Assembly: GCF_000234665.1 (NCBI RefSeq)
Contig: NC_018322.1
Location: forward strand, 1-64,000
Source: Leishmania mexicana MHOM/GT/2001/U1103
Lineage: Eukaryota; Euglenozoa; Kinetoplastea; Trypanosomatida; Trypanosomatidae
Reading direction: 5' to 3'
Length of the DNA stretch: 64,000 nt
Below are positions 9,710 through 18,500 of the stretch, piece by piece. The first letter of the stretch is position 1; each line of letters opens with the position of its first letter. The position numbers and the translations under genes were made by a program. The notes under the pieces are model-generated. The model ran no database searches. It was not told where the DNA came from and saw only the letters and a program-made list of their open reading frames with translations.

Positions 9710-11326
9710 CTAGTGATGGCCAAATCGCTTCAACCATACGCATGTCTGGAGCACTTCGTCAAGCTCATCGTGTGAGTGAGAGAGGAGAAAAACTGACACA
9801 TCAGGCGTGTTCCAGGTAGACAAGTCTTCTGCGTCCTCGGGGCTGGCATTTGCAGTGGGGACATCGCGGTGCAGACGCCACCACACTACCGTCCAGCAGA
9901 GCGGGGCAAGGGATAGGTACGCGAAGACCAAAAGAAGAGCGTTGCGCAGCTGAACGCGGCAGATGCACCGTCCCAGACCGTCTGCGCCGTCAATCCAGGC
10001 ACATTGGAATTGCTGCTCAGCGTCACGGCAGCGATCACGTGAAAGGCCACGGCAGTTCCGCCCAAAAAAGTCTGACACAATCCCCGCTAGCGTTGGTGAG
10101 GGAAAGTCACCGAGAAGATGGATGATAAAAATGGAGTAGCTCACGGCATACGGGCGTAGGCCGGCTGGCACCACGGTAAGAATGGAGGCGTTCATGGGGG
10201 CTGTGATGGCGAAGAGTGCTGTCACTGCCAGCCCAAAAGTAGTCGCAAACACCAACGCATCGGCGCTGAAGAGTGCAGCCTCCCCGCAGGGGATCGCGAT
10301 GAGGGCCATGAGGATGTTGAACCGCTGGCACTGGATTGCACCAGCAGGGCCAGTGCTGCCGCCCCAGTAGTCGACAGCGAGGCCACCCAGCAGCGAGCCT
10401 ACCACACCACTGCACGTCGTCGCGATGCCCATGAAGAGCGCAGCGGTAGCGTTGGGGAACTGCAGAGGACCCTCGTGCAACAAGGGTATTCCCCAGGTCA
10501 TAACGGCACCGGTCACAAAGCAGTACATTGAAAACCCAAGTACAAGCAGCATGTAGTTTGTGTTGCCTAAAACACAGCCAGTAGCGGTGAGAAAGGGCAT
10601 CTGCGGGGCAGATTCCGTGGCTGGAGCAAGGTGGTAGCACGCCGGGATGTAGCACAGAAGCACCACAATGGGCAGCGCCGCCACCACCTCTGTCACATAT
10701 ATCACTCGCCACGCCGTGAAGCCCCACAGCGTCGGGTACGATGTGAGCAGACCGGCGGAGCCCATTCCCACAGCCGTTCCGATGGGGATCATGGAGTAAA
10801 AGAAACCGATCCACGACGTCCGATGCGTGGTAGGGGCAATGTTGTCAATAATTGTGACGGTGAAGGCGACAAACGCCGCCTCTGCCACGCCAACAAGGAT
10901 GCGACAGACAAACAGGACCGTGTAGCTGAAGGAAACGGCACAGGCGAGGCATGTAGTGCACCACAGCGCCATTCCGAGCATAATGACCACCCTTGAGCCC
11001 CAGGCGCTACCGCGGGAGGTGAAGAGGGGGCTAGCTACCACGTAGCCGATAATGAACCCGGAGACAAGGAAGCCCCTCTTGGCATCGGACAGCGGCGTTT
11101 CATTGCCGACGAGGCTTCGGTCGGAGCAGATGGAGGAGAGCGCACCGACGGTTGCGCCACGATCGAAGTAGAGCAGAAAGTTAGTCACGGTAAACGTCCA
11201 TAACACGATCCTCGGCGTCATCCAGGTTTCACCCCCTGTGTTCATGGTAGATGTGCGGGTAGAACGGTCGCGAGACGCGTCGGGCAGCAGCAGGGTCGTC
11301 TCCTGCGAGATCTCTTCCGTCCTCAT
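9710..11326 (-). CDS. Major facilitator superfamily transporter, Spinster-like
   Basis: A 538-residue protein from the first in-frame ATG at 11326; the frame runs 16 codons further only via TTG. It has about 12 hydrophobic helices after a 35-residue polar N terminus. The first helix carries NFLLYFDRGATVGALSSI, which resembles the conserved start of Spinster (SPNS) transporters (N/LxYxDR near the cytoplasmic face). RILVGVAEAAF and a central loop followed by a second six-helix half fit MFS architecture. Spinster proteins move lysophospholipids or sphingoid lipids in other eukaryotes; the substrate here is unknown. Between the last two helices is a hydrophilic loop (about 435-480) with five cysteines (NCRG, DRC, FQC, RCIC), likely luminal and disulfide-bonded. 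The C-terminal tail of about 55 residues is acidic. The MFS call is firm; the Spinster subgroup is likely. Confidence 0.9.
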   Translation of the reverse strand: MRTEEISQETTLLLPDASRDRSTRTSTMNTGGETWMTPRIVLWTFTVTNFLLYFDRGATVGALSSICSDRSLVGNETPLSDAKRGFLVSGFIIGYVVASPLFTSRGSAWGSRVVIMLGMALWCTTCLACAVSFSYTVLFVCRILVGVAEAAFVAFTVTIIDNIAPTTHRTSWIGFFYSMIPIGTAVGMGSAGLLTSYPTLWGFTAWRVIYVTEVVAALPIVVLLCYIPACYHLAPATESAPQMPFLTATGCVLGNTNYMLLVLGFSMYCFVTGAVMTWGIPLLHEGPLQFPNATAALFMGIATTCSGVVGSLLGGLAVDYWGGSTGPAGAIQCQRFNILMALIAIPCGEAALFSADALVFATTFGLAVTALFAITAPMNASILTVVPAGLRPYAVSYSIFIIHLLGDFPSPTLAGIVSDFFGRNCRGLSRDRCRDAEQQFQCAWIDGADGLGRCICRVQLRNALLLVFAYLSLAPLCWTVVWWRLHRDVPTANASPEDAEDLSTWNTPDVSVFLLSHSHDELDEVLQTCVWLKRFGHH

Positions 11327-12195
11327 ACTGCCCGCCCTGTCGTCACCGCTTTTAGAGGGTAATCGTTCTCCCAAGTTGCTGGGTTTGTGGTGTGGGTCTT
11401 CTCTGCCTGCTCCAGGTTTCAGCGAGTCACCGATAACGACGCGGCTGGCAGGGCGCTGCGCTCAGCTTGTAGAGAAGGCATTCACCACGCAAGATGGGTC
11501 GGTGAACCCACAGCGTCGCCTGACGGTGTGTGATACGCAAGGCCGCTACCACAGAGCCTCGTACATGTCACCGCGTGATACGCACAAGAGAAACAAGAAA
11601 GCCGAAACCCACACACACAGACACACGAAGAGAAAGAGAGCAGGAGCAAAGCGAGCGGCAAAGGGGAGAGACCATTAAGTAGATGCGCAGGGAGAGCGGC
11701 CCCACCTCGCAGTTTGGCGAGACGTGAGGCTCGTTCGACTAAAGATGTCGCACACTGCGCAGCGTGCATGAAGAAAGAAAGGGCCTCCACGGCTGATGGG
11801 GAGAAGGGGGGGGGCGCAAGCTCAGCAGAAGAAGGCGCTGTACGCACCTCTACCCCCAGGGATCTGAAAGGGGAAGTCGCCGTGCGGAATAGGGGCATAC
11901 AGCAACTCTTTTCTCTTCTGCGTTTGGATACACCTCATCCGTCATCGCAGTCCGTCTATCGGCACAAAAGTAATATGTTTCAAGACAATGGACTGGAAAG
12001 GTGACGCAGCAGCAGTACAACTAGCAGAAGAAGAGAAATCAAAGAATACCGGCAGTGCACCAGTGGTGTCCTATCCCACCATCCACAGCACCGGTGGCCT
12101 ACAACCTGCTGTGCTGCTTCCCCATCCGGATGCACGGCGACGAGTGGAGGGAGCCACAATGTCATGCGAGGAAGAAAGAGCGCGTCACACACACC
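11327..12195. other. Intergenic spacer, MFS transporter / SPO22-like gene
   Basis: About 870 bases: the 5' leader of the transporter and the 3' UTR of the upstream gene. It has purine-rich plus-strand tracts at 11585-11680 and 11760-11820. No coding signal or repeat is seen. Confidence 0.45.
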
Positions 12196-15120
12196 TCAGA
12201 GCAAAGGCATCTGCGCAGCAAGGTCGGTGATAGCCGCCTTCGACGCGTTTGCGTCGCTCAGGACACTCGTGAGCACCGCGACGACGGCGCGCCATCGCTC
12301 CACCAGCGCGCGCCTCTGCAGAATGTTCCACTGCACTGACTCATTCCACGCTTCAACGGCGAAGAACTCAACTACGGTTTCACAGAGGCCGCGGTCTCGT
12401 TCCACCGTAGAGCACTCGCCATCATTATTGTGTAAGTGAGAGAAAGCGGAGCGTAGCGAGGCATTCTTTCCAGTGAGAAGAGGGAGGGCGGCGGTGAGTG
12501 CCTCGGAGACCAGCAGACGTCCGTCAGCGTTACGAGCCATCTTGAATGCGGCGTAGATGGTTGCGAAGAGAGCGCCGAGCGCAGCAGTGGAGGTGATGTC
12601 TCCGGTGAGCTGCAGCTGGGCCGCGGCCAGCATGATGTTGAGCGCTGCATCGCATAGAAAATGGGAATCAGGAGGGGAAAGGCGTGAGGCCGCGTAGTGG
12701 CACACTGCCGCCACTTGCTCGAGATCGCCCGAGCTTATGGCAGCCATACTAGGGAGCTCGTCCAGGCGCAGCGCTTCCACGTCAATGAGGGTAGAGTCAT
12801 CGTGCGCCATCATGTCACGCAGGGTCGCCTCTAAGAGCGCGAGAGAGAGCGTCACACGCTGTCGTGGGGTGGAGCTCTCGTCTGTGGTGCTCTTCTTCTC
12901 GTCGCACGAGCTGAGTAAGCTCGCGAGACAATCCCCGTGCCGCCGAAGCTCCACAGTCGAGAGAGCCGCTTGCCCAGCTGTGAAGGTGTCAAACTCAGTA
13001 TCTAGCAACAGACACAGTCGATTGCGCAGAAACTCGTCCGCCGCTATCGTGGACACCTCGGCCTCGCCGGCGTCGCTACGGGCTGCTTGGAGTTCCACTC
13101 CGGCCTGGAGGAGTCGCACGGCTCGCACAGGGTCGCTGTCAAGGAGCGCCTCGGCAGCGTACCAGAGAAACCGGCTCCACCATCGCGCGTCAGGCAACGT
13201 CAGTGACACGTGCTGCAAGATGGGACAGACATGCACCTCAAGAATGCCGCCGACCTCGGCGCGGAGTCCCTCCATCTGGTCTACCAAGCATCCCATGGCA
13301 AACACCTTGGCAAACTCGATAATACACACCGGCGACTGGTGCTGGTGAAATGCAACGACGCATAACTCTGCCACCGCGCCAGCCGAGTAAAGCAGCGACG
13401 AGCGGAGCAAAAACGTGACGAGTTCGCTGCAGGCCTGCACTGCTGTCTCTCCTGCTGTGCATGCCAGTAGTGCTCTCACCCGCTCCATTCCATGCTCGTT
13501 TTTTCCAAGCAAAAACGCAATTTGCGACTGGGCCTGCAAAGAAGATGCCTCCAGTGCAGAAACGATAGTCTCGACGTTTTGGCACAATGCCAGCGTCTGT
13601 TCGAGCTCCTCCGTAGCGTCAACGCCATCGTCGTGCATTGCGAGGGCCAGCTGTGTCATCTCCAGCAAAATCGCCTGCCGCTCCTCCTCCGAGGCAACGC
13701 CGCGAAAGAGACGCTGTGCGGTTTCCAGGCAGCTCCAACGAGTCGCGGCAGACAAGCACCGCGGCTGCGCGTCCACCGCCATGGCTGACAGCCGCCAGAG
13801 GCAGCAGAACAGAAAGCGGTGAAACGCTGGTGGCGGCGTATCCCCATTCGAGAGGCGGCGCAGCAGCTCAGCAACGCTCCACTCAGAACTATGGCGAATG
13901 AGAACGCAGAGCAGCCGGAACTGGTCAACAGCGCTTGCCGAGGCAGCCACGCGCCTATGCAGCTCTGCAAACAAAGTTTCCTGCACACCGGGCGTCCTCT
14001 CCAATGCAAGGCTTGCCATGGCGCACAGATCTCCCACGGCAACAGTGGCATCGCTGCACAGAGCACGAAACAATTCCACCACCTCGTCCGTGGCGTGACG
14101 GTAGACCTCAGCCTTGAAGCGGATGACAATGGGCTCCAGGGTGCGGAGAAGCTCGTACGACGTGGACGCCGCCTCCACCGCGGCGTCATACTTGCCGCAC
14201 AGAAGCAGAGAATACCCATACTGCAAGTACGTCATGCCAAGAAATGTCCGCTGCTTCATTGAGCGAGCCTTGACGGCTTTCTGCAGTCGCAGGGAGAGGA
14301 GCAGCAGAGTCTGCAGGGAGGCCTGTACGTCTGGCATGACCTGCCCTGATGCGCATGCTCGCAGCCCCACTCCCTCGACCTCCGACGCAGCGTGACCGCC
14401 TGCGTCGAGTGCACCTGCATGGCGGCGCTCCTCCTGCAGAGATTTCACACCGGCGTTGTAGATGAACTCGAGCAGCGCCTCTGTGTACGTGGTGCTTGAG
14501 CGCGTCTCGTCAGCCAGCTCGGTGGCAAGAGCACACGCGCGTTCGTGCTGCGCTGCCTCCCAGGCAGCGCGCAACTGAGCAAAGTGAACCTCCGCTGAGA
14601 ATCTGCGCATGGAAGAGCCGGGGACACCTGCGCATGCCTTGGCAACACACGCCGCCCACGTGAGTAGCTTTTCAGCGGCATCGGTGAGGCGCGTACGGAG
14701 GAGCCCCTTGCTTGTCTTTAGGCACATAAGGATGCATTTTTCGGCGTCGTCGAGGTGGTGCGACAAATGCGCTTCGCGAAGCTCTCGTCCGGCGAAGACG
14801 CAGTGACTGCAGAGGAACAAGTATGTAACGAGCCAGCGAGCCTGAACCTTCAGATCCTTGCGTTCTAATGGCCACCCGCATAGGGACGTTGCGTTCCAGC
14901 TGTCCAGCGCCATCACCTGCACGCGCAGCGCCGCCTTCACGGGAAGATGGGCACCCTTCTCCGCAAACGCGGAGACGCCATCCAGGTGAATCGCCACCTC
15001 CCGCAGTGCGTCCTCGAGGTGTACTGAGACATCACCATCCAGCCAGCATGGAATCCGTTTGTGCAACCACTCTGCACAGTTAACTACACCAGACGCACCC
15101 CCATCTGTGGCTGCCGTCAT
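12196..15120 (-). CDS. Large helical-repeat protein, SPO22/ZIP4/TEX11-like
   Basis: A 974-residue protein from ATG at 15120; the longer frame needs a GTG. It is almost entirely alpha-helical, rich in Ala, Leu and Glu, with irregular helix pairs of TPR-like spacing from about residue 75 to the C terminus. The segment TYTEALLEFIYNAGVKSLQ and a later YLQYGYSLLLCGKYDAAVEAASTSYELL resemble repeats of the meiotic SPO22/ZIP4/TEX11 family, whose members are 900-1000-residue helical solenoids in the chromosome synapsis and crossover machinery. Length and layout agree with that family. The match is by eye; a generic TPR protein cannot be excluded. There is no signal peptide, membrane span or enzyme motif. 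Confidence 0.88.
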   Translation of the reverse strand: MTAATDGGASGVVNCAEWLHKRIPCWLDGDVSVHLEDALREVAIHLDGVSAFAEKGAHLPVKAALRVQVMALDSWNATSLCGWPLERKDLKVQARWLVTYLFLCSHCVFAGRELREAHLSHHLDDAEKCILMCLKTSKGLLRTRLTDAAEKLLTWAACVAKACAGVPGSSMRRFSAEVHFAQLRAAWEAAQHERACALATELADETRSSTTYTEALLEFIYNAGVKSLQEERRHAGALDAGGHAASEVEGVGLRACASGQVMPDVQASLQTLLLLSLRLQKAVKARSMKQRTFLGMTYLQYGYSLLLCGKYDAAVEAASTSYELLRTLEPIVIRFKAEVYRHATDEVVELFRALCSDATVAVGDLCAMASLALERTPGVQETLFAELHRRVAASASAVDQFRLLCVLIRHSSEWSVAELLRRLSNGDTPPPAFHRFLFCCLWRLSAMAVDAQPRCLSAATRWSCLETAQRLFRGVASEEERQAILLEMTQLALAMHDDGVDATEELEQTLALCQNVETIVSALEASSLQAQSQIAFLLGKNEHGMERVRALLACTAGETAVQACSELVTFLLRSSLLYSAGAVAELCVVAFHQHQSPVCIIEFAKVFAMGCLVDQMEGLRAEVGGILEVHVCPILQHVSLTLPDARWWSRFLWYAAEALLDSDPVRAVRLLQAGVELQAARSDAGEAEVSTIAADEFLRNRLCLLLDTEFDTFTAGQAALSTVELRRHGDCLASLLSSCDEKKSTTDESSTPRQRVTLSLALLEATLRDMMAHDDSTLIDVEALRLDELPSMAAISSGDLEQVAAVCHYAASRLSPPDSHFLCDAALNIMLAAAQLQLTGDITSTAALGALFATIYAAFKMARNADGRLLVSEALTAALPLLTGKNASLRSAFSHLHNNDGECSTVERDRGLCETVVEFFAVEAWNESVQWNILQRRALVERWRAVVAVLTSVLSDANASKAAITDLAAQMPLL

Positions 15121-15915
15121 CTGCCGCTTCGTCTTTCTCACTCTGCCTTTTCGAATTTGGTGATGAAAGACAACGGCAAGCTTGTGTATGCGTTCGCACG
15201 AGGGAGGGAGGGTGCGGTAAGGGGGGGGGCCATCACTGTTAACAGAGAAACCGGGGGGAGGGGGCGAGAAACAGACAGATGATAGCGAGGAAGGAGACAG
15301 CGTGGGTCAGTGAGCAAGGGGTGAGTTCGACAGGAGGCGGCTACTGAGCCGACATGGGCGCCATTGCAGAGGGAGCAGCTGCCGTTATGCGCCTTGTTGT
15401 GCATTACACAACTCGCAGGGAGCAGCGGGGGTAGGGAAGAGGCTGGCAGAGACCGAGCAGCAAGAGCTAAGGTCCCATAAAGACTCATCGTGGATCTCCA
15501 CACGGACGGGTTCGTCGCGAGTGGCGGAGAGGAGGGCACGTGCAAGAGAAAAAAAAGTCTGCCATGCACCATGGTCAAGTGATCTGCGCTGAGACAGAGT
15601 GGTCTCCTTGAATCGACGTGGACAACGTAGAAGAGTGAGAGGGCGTTATGTGAAGGCTCTCCAACCATTCCATGAGTATGACGCAAAACAGGCTGAAGAC
15701 ACATCGACGGACACATACAACGCACGAACCAAAAAGCGCACGTCGCAACGCCGATCAGCGTCTGGCGTACATACAAATCAACGAAAGAAAGCACAATGGC
15801 GTTGGCCAGACGGTGGCCCAACCAAAACAGCACGCACACAAACCCATCCGAAACACAAGCACCAACGCAAAGCAGATGATGCCGCTTCCTTTCACTCATC
15901 AAGACAACAAGCCGC
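15121..15915. other. Intergenic spacer, SPO22-like gene / small membrane protein
   Basis: About 795 bases. A long frame on minus (15138-15944) spans nearly the whole spacer but reads as Cys-, Ser-, Leu- and Pro-rich low-quality protein and overlaps the downstream end of the next gene, so I treat it as non-coding. The GA-rich plus-strand stretch at 15195-15290 is the probable pyrimidine tract for the SPO22-like gene. Confidence 0.5.
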
Positions 15916-16389
15916 TCATCGCTTTTGTGACTCGATGATGGCACGTGCCTTCTCCACCTCTTCCTCCTGGGTCATATCACGCTCGCGCTCGCGCACCATC
16001 TGCATAATCTGCTTCGACACCCGGTGCTCCCGCACCTTGCGTTCCAGAACCGGTGTTGTGGGGCCGACGGTGTACGCATGGTACACGAAGGACAGCCAAA
16101 TGTTACAAAAGAGGATAACGCAGATGAACACCATCGACATTACCATCGTCTTCCACAGCTGCATCTGTGTCTTTCGCCAGATCCACCGGGCGCGGTTTGT
16201 GCGAAACGGCTTTGTCCAAAAGCCTATTTTGTTCATAACGAGCATGCGGTAGAACATCGTTCGACGTGCTAATGTATCCTTTACCGGGCCGCCTCCCGGT
16301 CCCCACATGCCTGGACGGTCCGAGTATTTGGACGGTGTGGGAGCCAAATGGCCTCGGTTCATGCGGGGCACCGTGCAGCGACGAAACAT
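15916..16389 (-). CDS. Small single-pass membrane protein, possibly mitochondrial
   Basis: A 157-residue protein from ATG at 16389; the extra 12 codons upstream start with TTG. The N-terminal 80 residues are very basic with almost no acids (about 17 Arg/Lys), rich in Trp, Met and Pro, and include PGMWGPGGGPVKD. One strong transmembrane helix spans about residues 81-104 (TMVMSMVFICVILFCN onwards). A charged helical tail of about 45 residues follows (REREREM-like composition, ending ESQKR). A basic N terminus plus one span plus a charged tail is common among lineage-specific subunits of trypanosomatid respiratory complexes and mitochondrial carriers, so an inner-membrane complex subunit is plausible. 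I do not recognise the protein, and that role is inference. Confidence 0.8.
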   Translation of the reverse strand: MFRRCTVPRMNRGHLAPTPSKYSDRPGMWGPGGGPVKDTLARRTMFYRMLVMNKIGFWTKPFRTNRARWIWRKTQMQLWKTMVMSMVFICVILFCNIWLSFVYHAYTVGPTTPVLERKVREHRVSKQIMQMVRERERDMTQEEEVEKARAIIESQKR

Positions 16390-17061
16390 GGTGGATGAGG
16401 TTTGTTGTTGCTTTGGGTTCGGCAATACCGACCACGGCTACGAACGCAATGAAGCGGTCCGCAAGCAAACAAAGCGAGTGAGGTGCTGGTGCAGGAAGAG
16501 CACAACTCGGAAAGCAGTCCTCCGGTAGCGAATACGTCGGTTAAGAGCTGTCGAAGGAGGCCGACTGTCAAAAGCTGTGCACTTGCGGAGAAGACACGGA
16601 GTGGCGACGCAAAGAGAAAAGAAGGCAACAAGTAAGTAGGGAAAGTCCGCTGAAAGACGCACAAGACGGAGATCAACATAACGAGAAAAGAGATGGGCCC
16701 ACGGCAGACGGTTCAATGTGGAGAACATGTGTCACGGGGATCACATGTTGACGCTTCGTACTGAGGCGTGCGTGAGAGCAAGGTGACCCGTACTCCTACG
16801 ATCCATTCTATGTGTGTGAGTGTAGATGAAGACATCCGAGCGTCTTTTTTTAGAGGGAAAGGAGAAGCGACGCACGCACGTCGTGTTCAGCAGCCGCCTC
16901 CGCACTGTTCGTGAAACCTTCCTCTGTACTCTGCGATAAACGTAAGTTTTGGATTCGCTGCATCTCGGTGTATACCTCGCAGAGAGCGAGAAGCGCTGCG
17001 GTACCGCATAGAAGTCATTCACTTTTTAATGGCCCCATTGAGTGACCAACAAGTCAGTGTG

Positions 17062-17075
17062 TATATATATATATA
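17062..17075. repeat. (TA)7 microsatellite
   Basis: Seven perfect TA units sit at the left border of the GC-rich retroposon-like block. AT-rich tracts often mark the tail side of non-LTR-derived insertions, but this may be coincidence. Confidence 0.9.
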
Positions 17076-17084
17076 CGTGGAAAC

Positions 17085-18250
17085 AGCCATCGCTCCCCTA
17101 CCGCTGTTGGGCTGCCGCCAAGTCCTGGCCGTCGAACGGGTTCCTCCTGGCATTCCCCGCCCTTTCCTTTGGTTGCGTGCGGCGCGATCCGCGTCAGAAG
17201 GGACTCGGGCGAACAACATGCCCTGATCCACAGCGGGCCGCGTCCAGGGTCCTGCGCTCGAGCGCGCGAGGCGTGTGGCGCCAGTGGTGCGGGTAGCAGG
17301 GCGTCGCCCATGCACATGCCGCATGAGCCCAGGGGGGATGTTGAGCAGCCCCAGGTCACAGCCCCCTGAGGCCCTGTGCACGGCCCGTATGCCATGCTTC
17401 GCCCTCGGCCGCCTCAAGCCGCGGCATTCCATCATGTCGCGTGGAGACTCTTCACGCGGAAGTCTGGAGGACTCGGATGGTGCCGGTCGGACTGCTCTCG
17501 TCGTGCTCTTCCACCATCTGCGCCTCATGAGCCTACGCGGTCAGACGCAGGGGACGCCGCATGCCTCGCACACACATGCACGCTGGTGTTGATCGGTATA
17601 GATCTCCTCGCCTCCCTTCTCGTCCATCGCTCGTGCTCTGCTGGCCACTGCGTCCTTTGCCCGGGATGGGGCACACCGTGCCAGCTGTGGTTAGCCGCGC
17701 GTGTGCACAGTGCGCACATTCCTGCACATTGGCGCCTGATTCAGGACGGCGCTGTCGCCTGAGGGGTCGCTGTCGTCATCGTGCAGCTTCTGCCAATGCC
17801 ATGGACTGCGCGTGTCTGGATAGCGTGCCCCCATGTGCCGCGACGGGTGGGGGCGCGGCTATGCGCCGGTGGCGGCATCGGGCATGCGCCTGCGTGCATA
17901 GAGCCCACACCTTGTCCTTCTGAGGTCACACAGGGAGGGGGCAGCCGTAGACACACGGCGCAGAAAGCCCGTGCAGCGCACGGGTAGGATATGCGTAGTC
18001 ACAACACTGCATGCAGGGTCATGTCGTGAAGAACGACGTGTGTTGCGACACCCACCCGGAGCGATCCACAACGCTTGCGTAGCATACCGGGCGCCACGCC
18101 GGGCGGGATGCCCTCATAGCAACCGTGGTCGGGGGCGTGGATGCCGCAGTGCTAGCGGTGTCGTTGGCAGCACGCCATCTTGCCGCTGCCAGGAGCCAAA
18201 GTAGGGACAGGTGCCCGTGCGGAAACTGGGTGGCGATAGTCAACTGTCGT
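17085..18250 (-). mobile_element. GC-rich SIDER/DIRE-like retroposon remnant (block A)
   Basis: A sharply delimited block of about 1.1 kb, much richer in G and C than the spacers around it, with no open frame of protein quality on either strand. It matches my recollection of the general look of Leishmania SIDER elements (short interspersed degenerate retroposons, mostly 0.5-0.6 kb, derived from ingi-type retrotransposons and common in 3' UTRs). Its length suggests two adjacent copies or a longer degenerate DIRE fragment. The orientation is assumed to be that of the transcript. No poly-A tail or target duplication was established. It lies within the probable 3' UTR of the zinc-finger gene. Confidence 0.45.
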
Positions 18251-18500
18251 CTCGTGAGCCGAGCATCTGTGTCCTTCTGTTGTGGGGCGGCTGCCGCCAT
18301 GCAGAACAAGCAGAGAGCAATAGAGATACGCACACGCATGTTTATTAGTGAAACGATAAAGCAAACAGTAAACTGTACAAGCAGGTTCAATGGAAAAATA
18401 CGGTAGTCTACATGGGTGAAAAGAGGGGCGCACCCTCAAGAGCACAAAGAAGAGAGCCGCACAGAGGTGTGCCCGTTCAAATGCCTGGGGGAGGGGGGGC

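Larger units (their letters stand above)
16390..18500. other. Long spacer between zinc-finger gene and small membrane protein
   Basis: About 2.1 kb. The left part (16390-17080) is ordinary spacer with a (TA)7 tract at 17062-17075. The centre (about 17085-18250) is a distinct GC-rich block described separately. The right part (18250-18500) holds the start of the zinc-finger gene 3' UTR. Frames on both strands lack coding character. Confidence 0.5.

Noticed and set aside
15138..15944. 268-codon minus-strand frame between the SPO22-like and small membrane protein genes
   Set aside because: It overlaps the 3' end of the small gene, and its composition (Ser, Leu, Pro, Cys, His) is that of translated pyrimidine-rich spacer.
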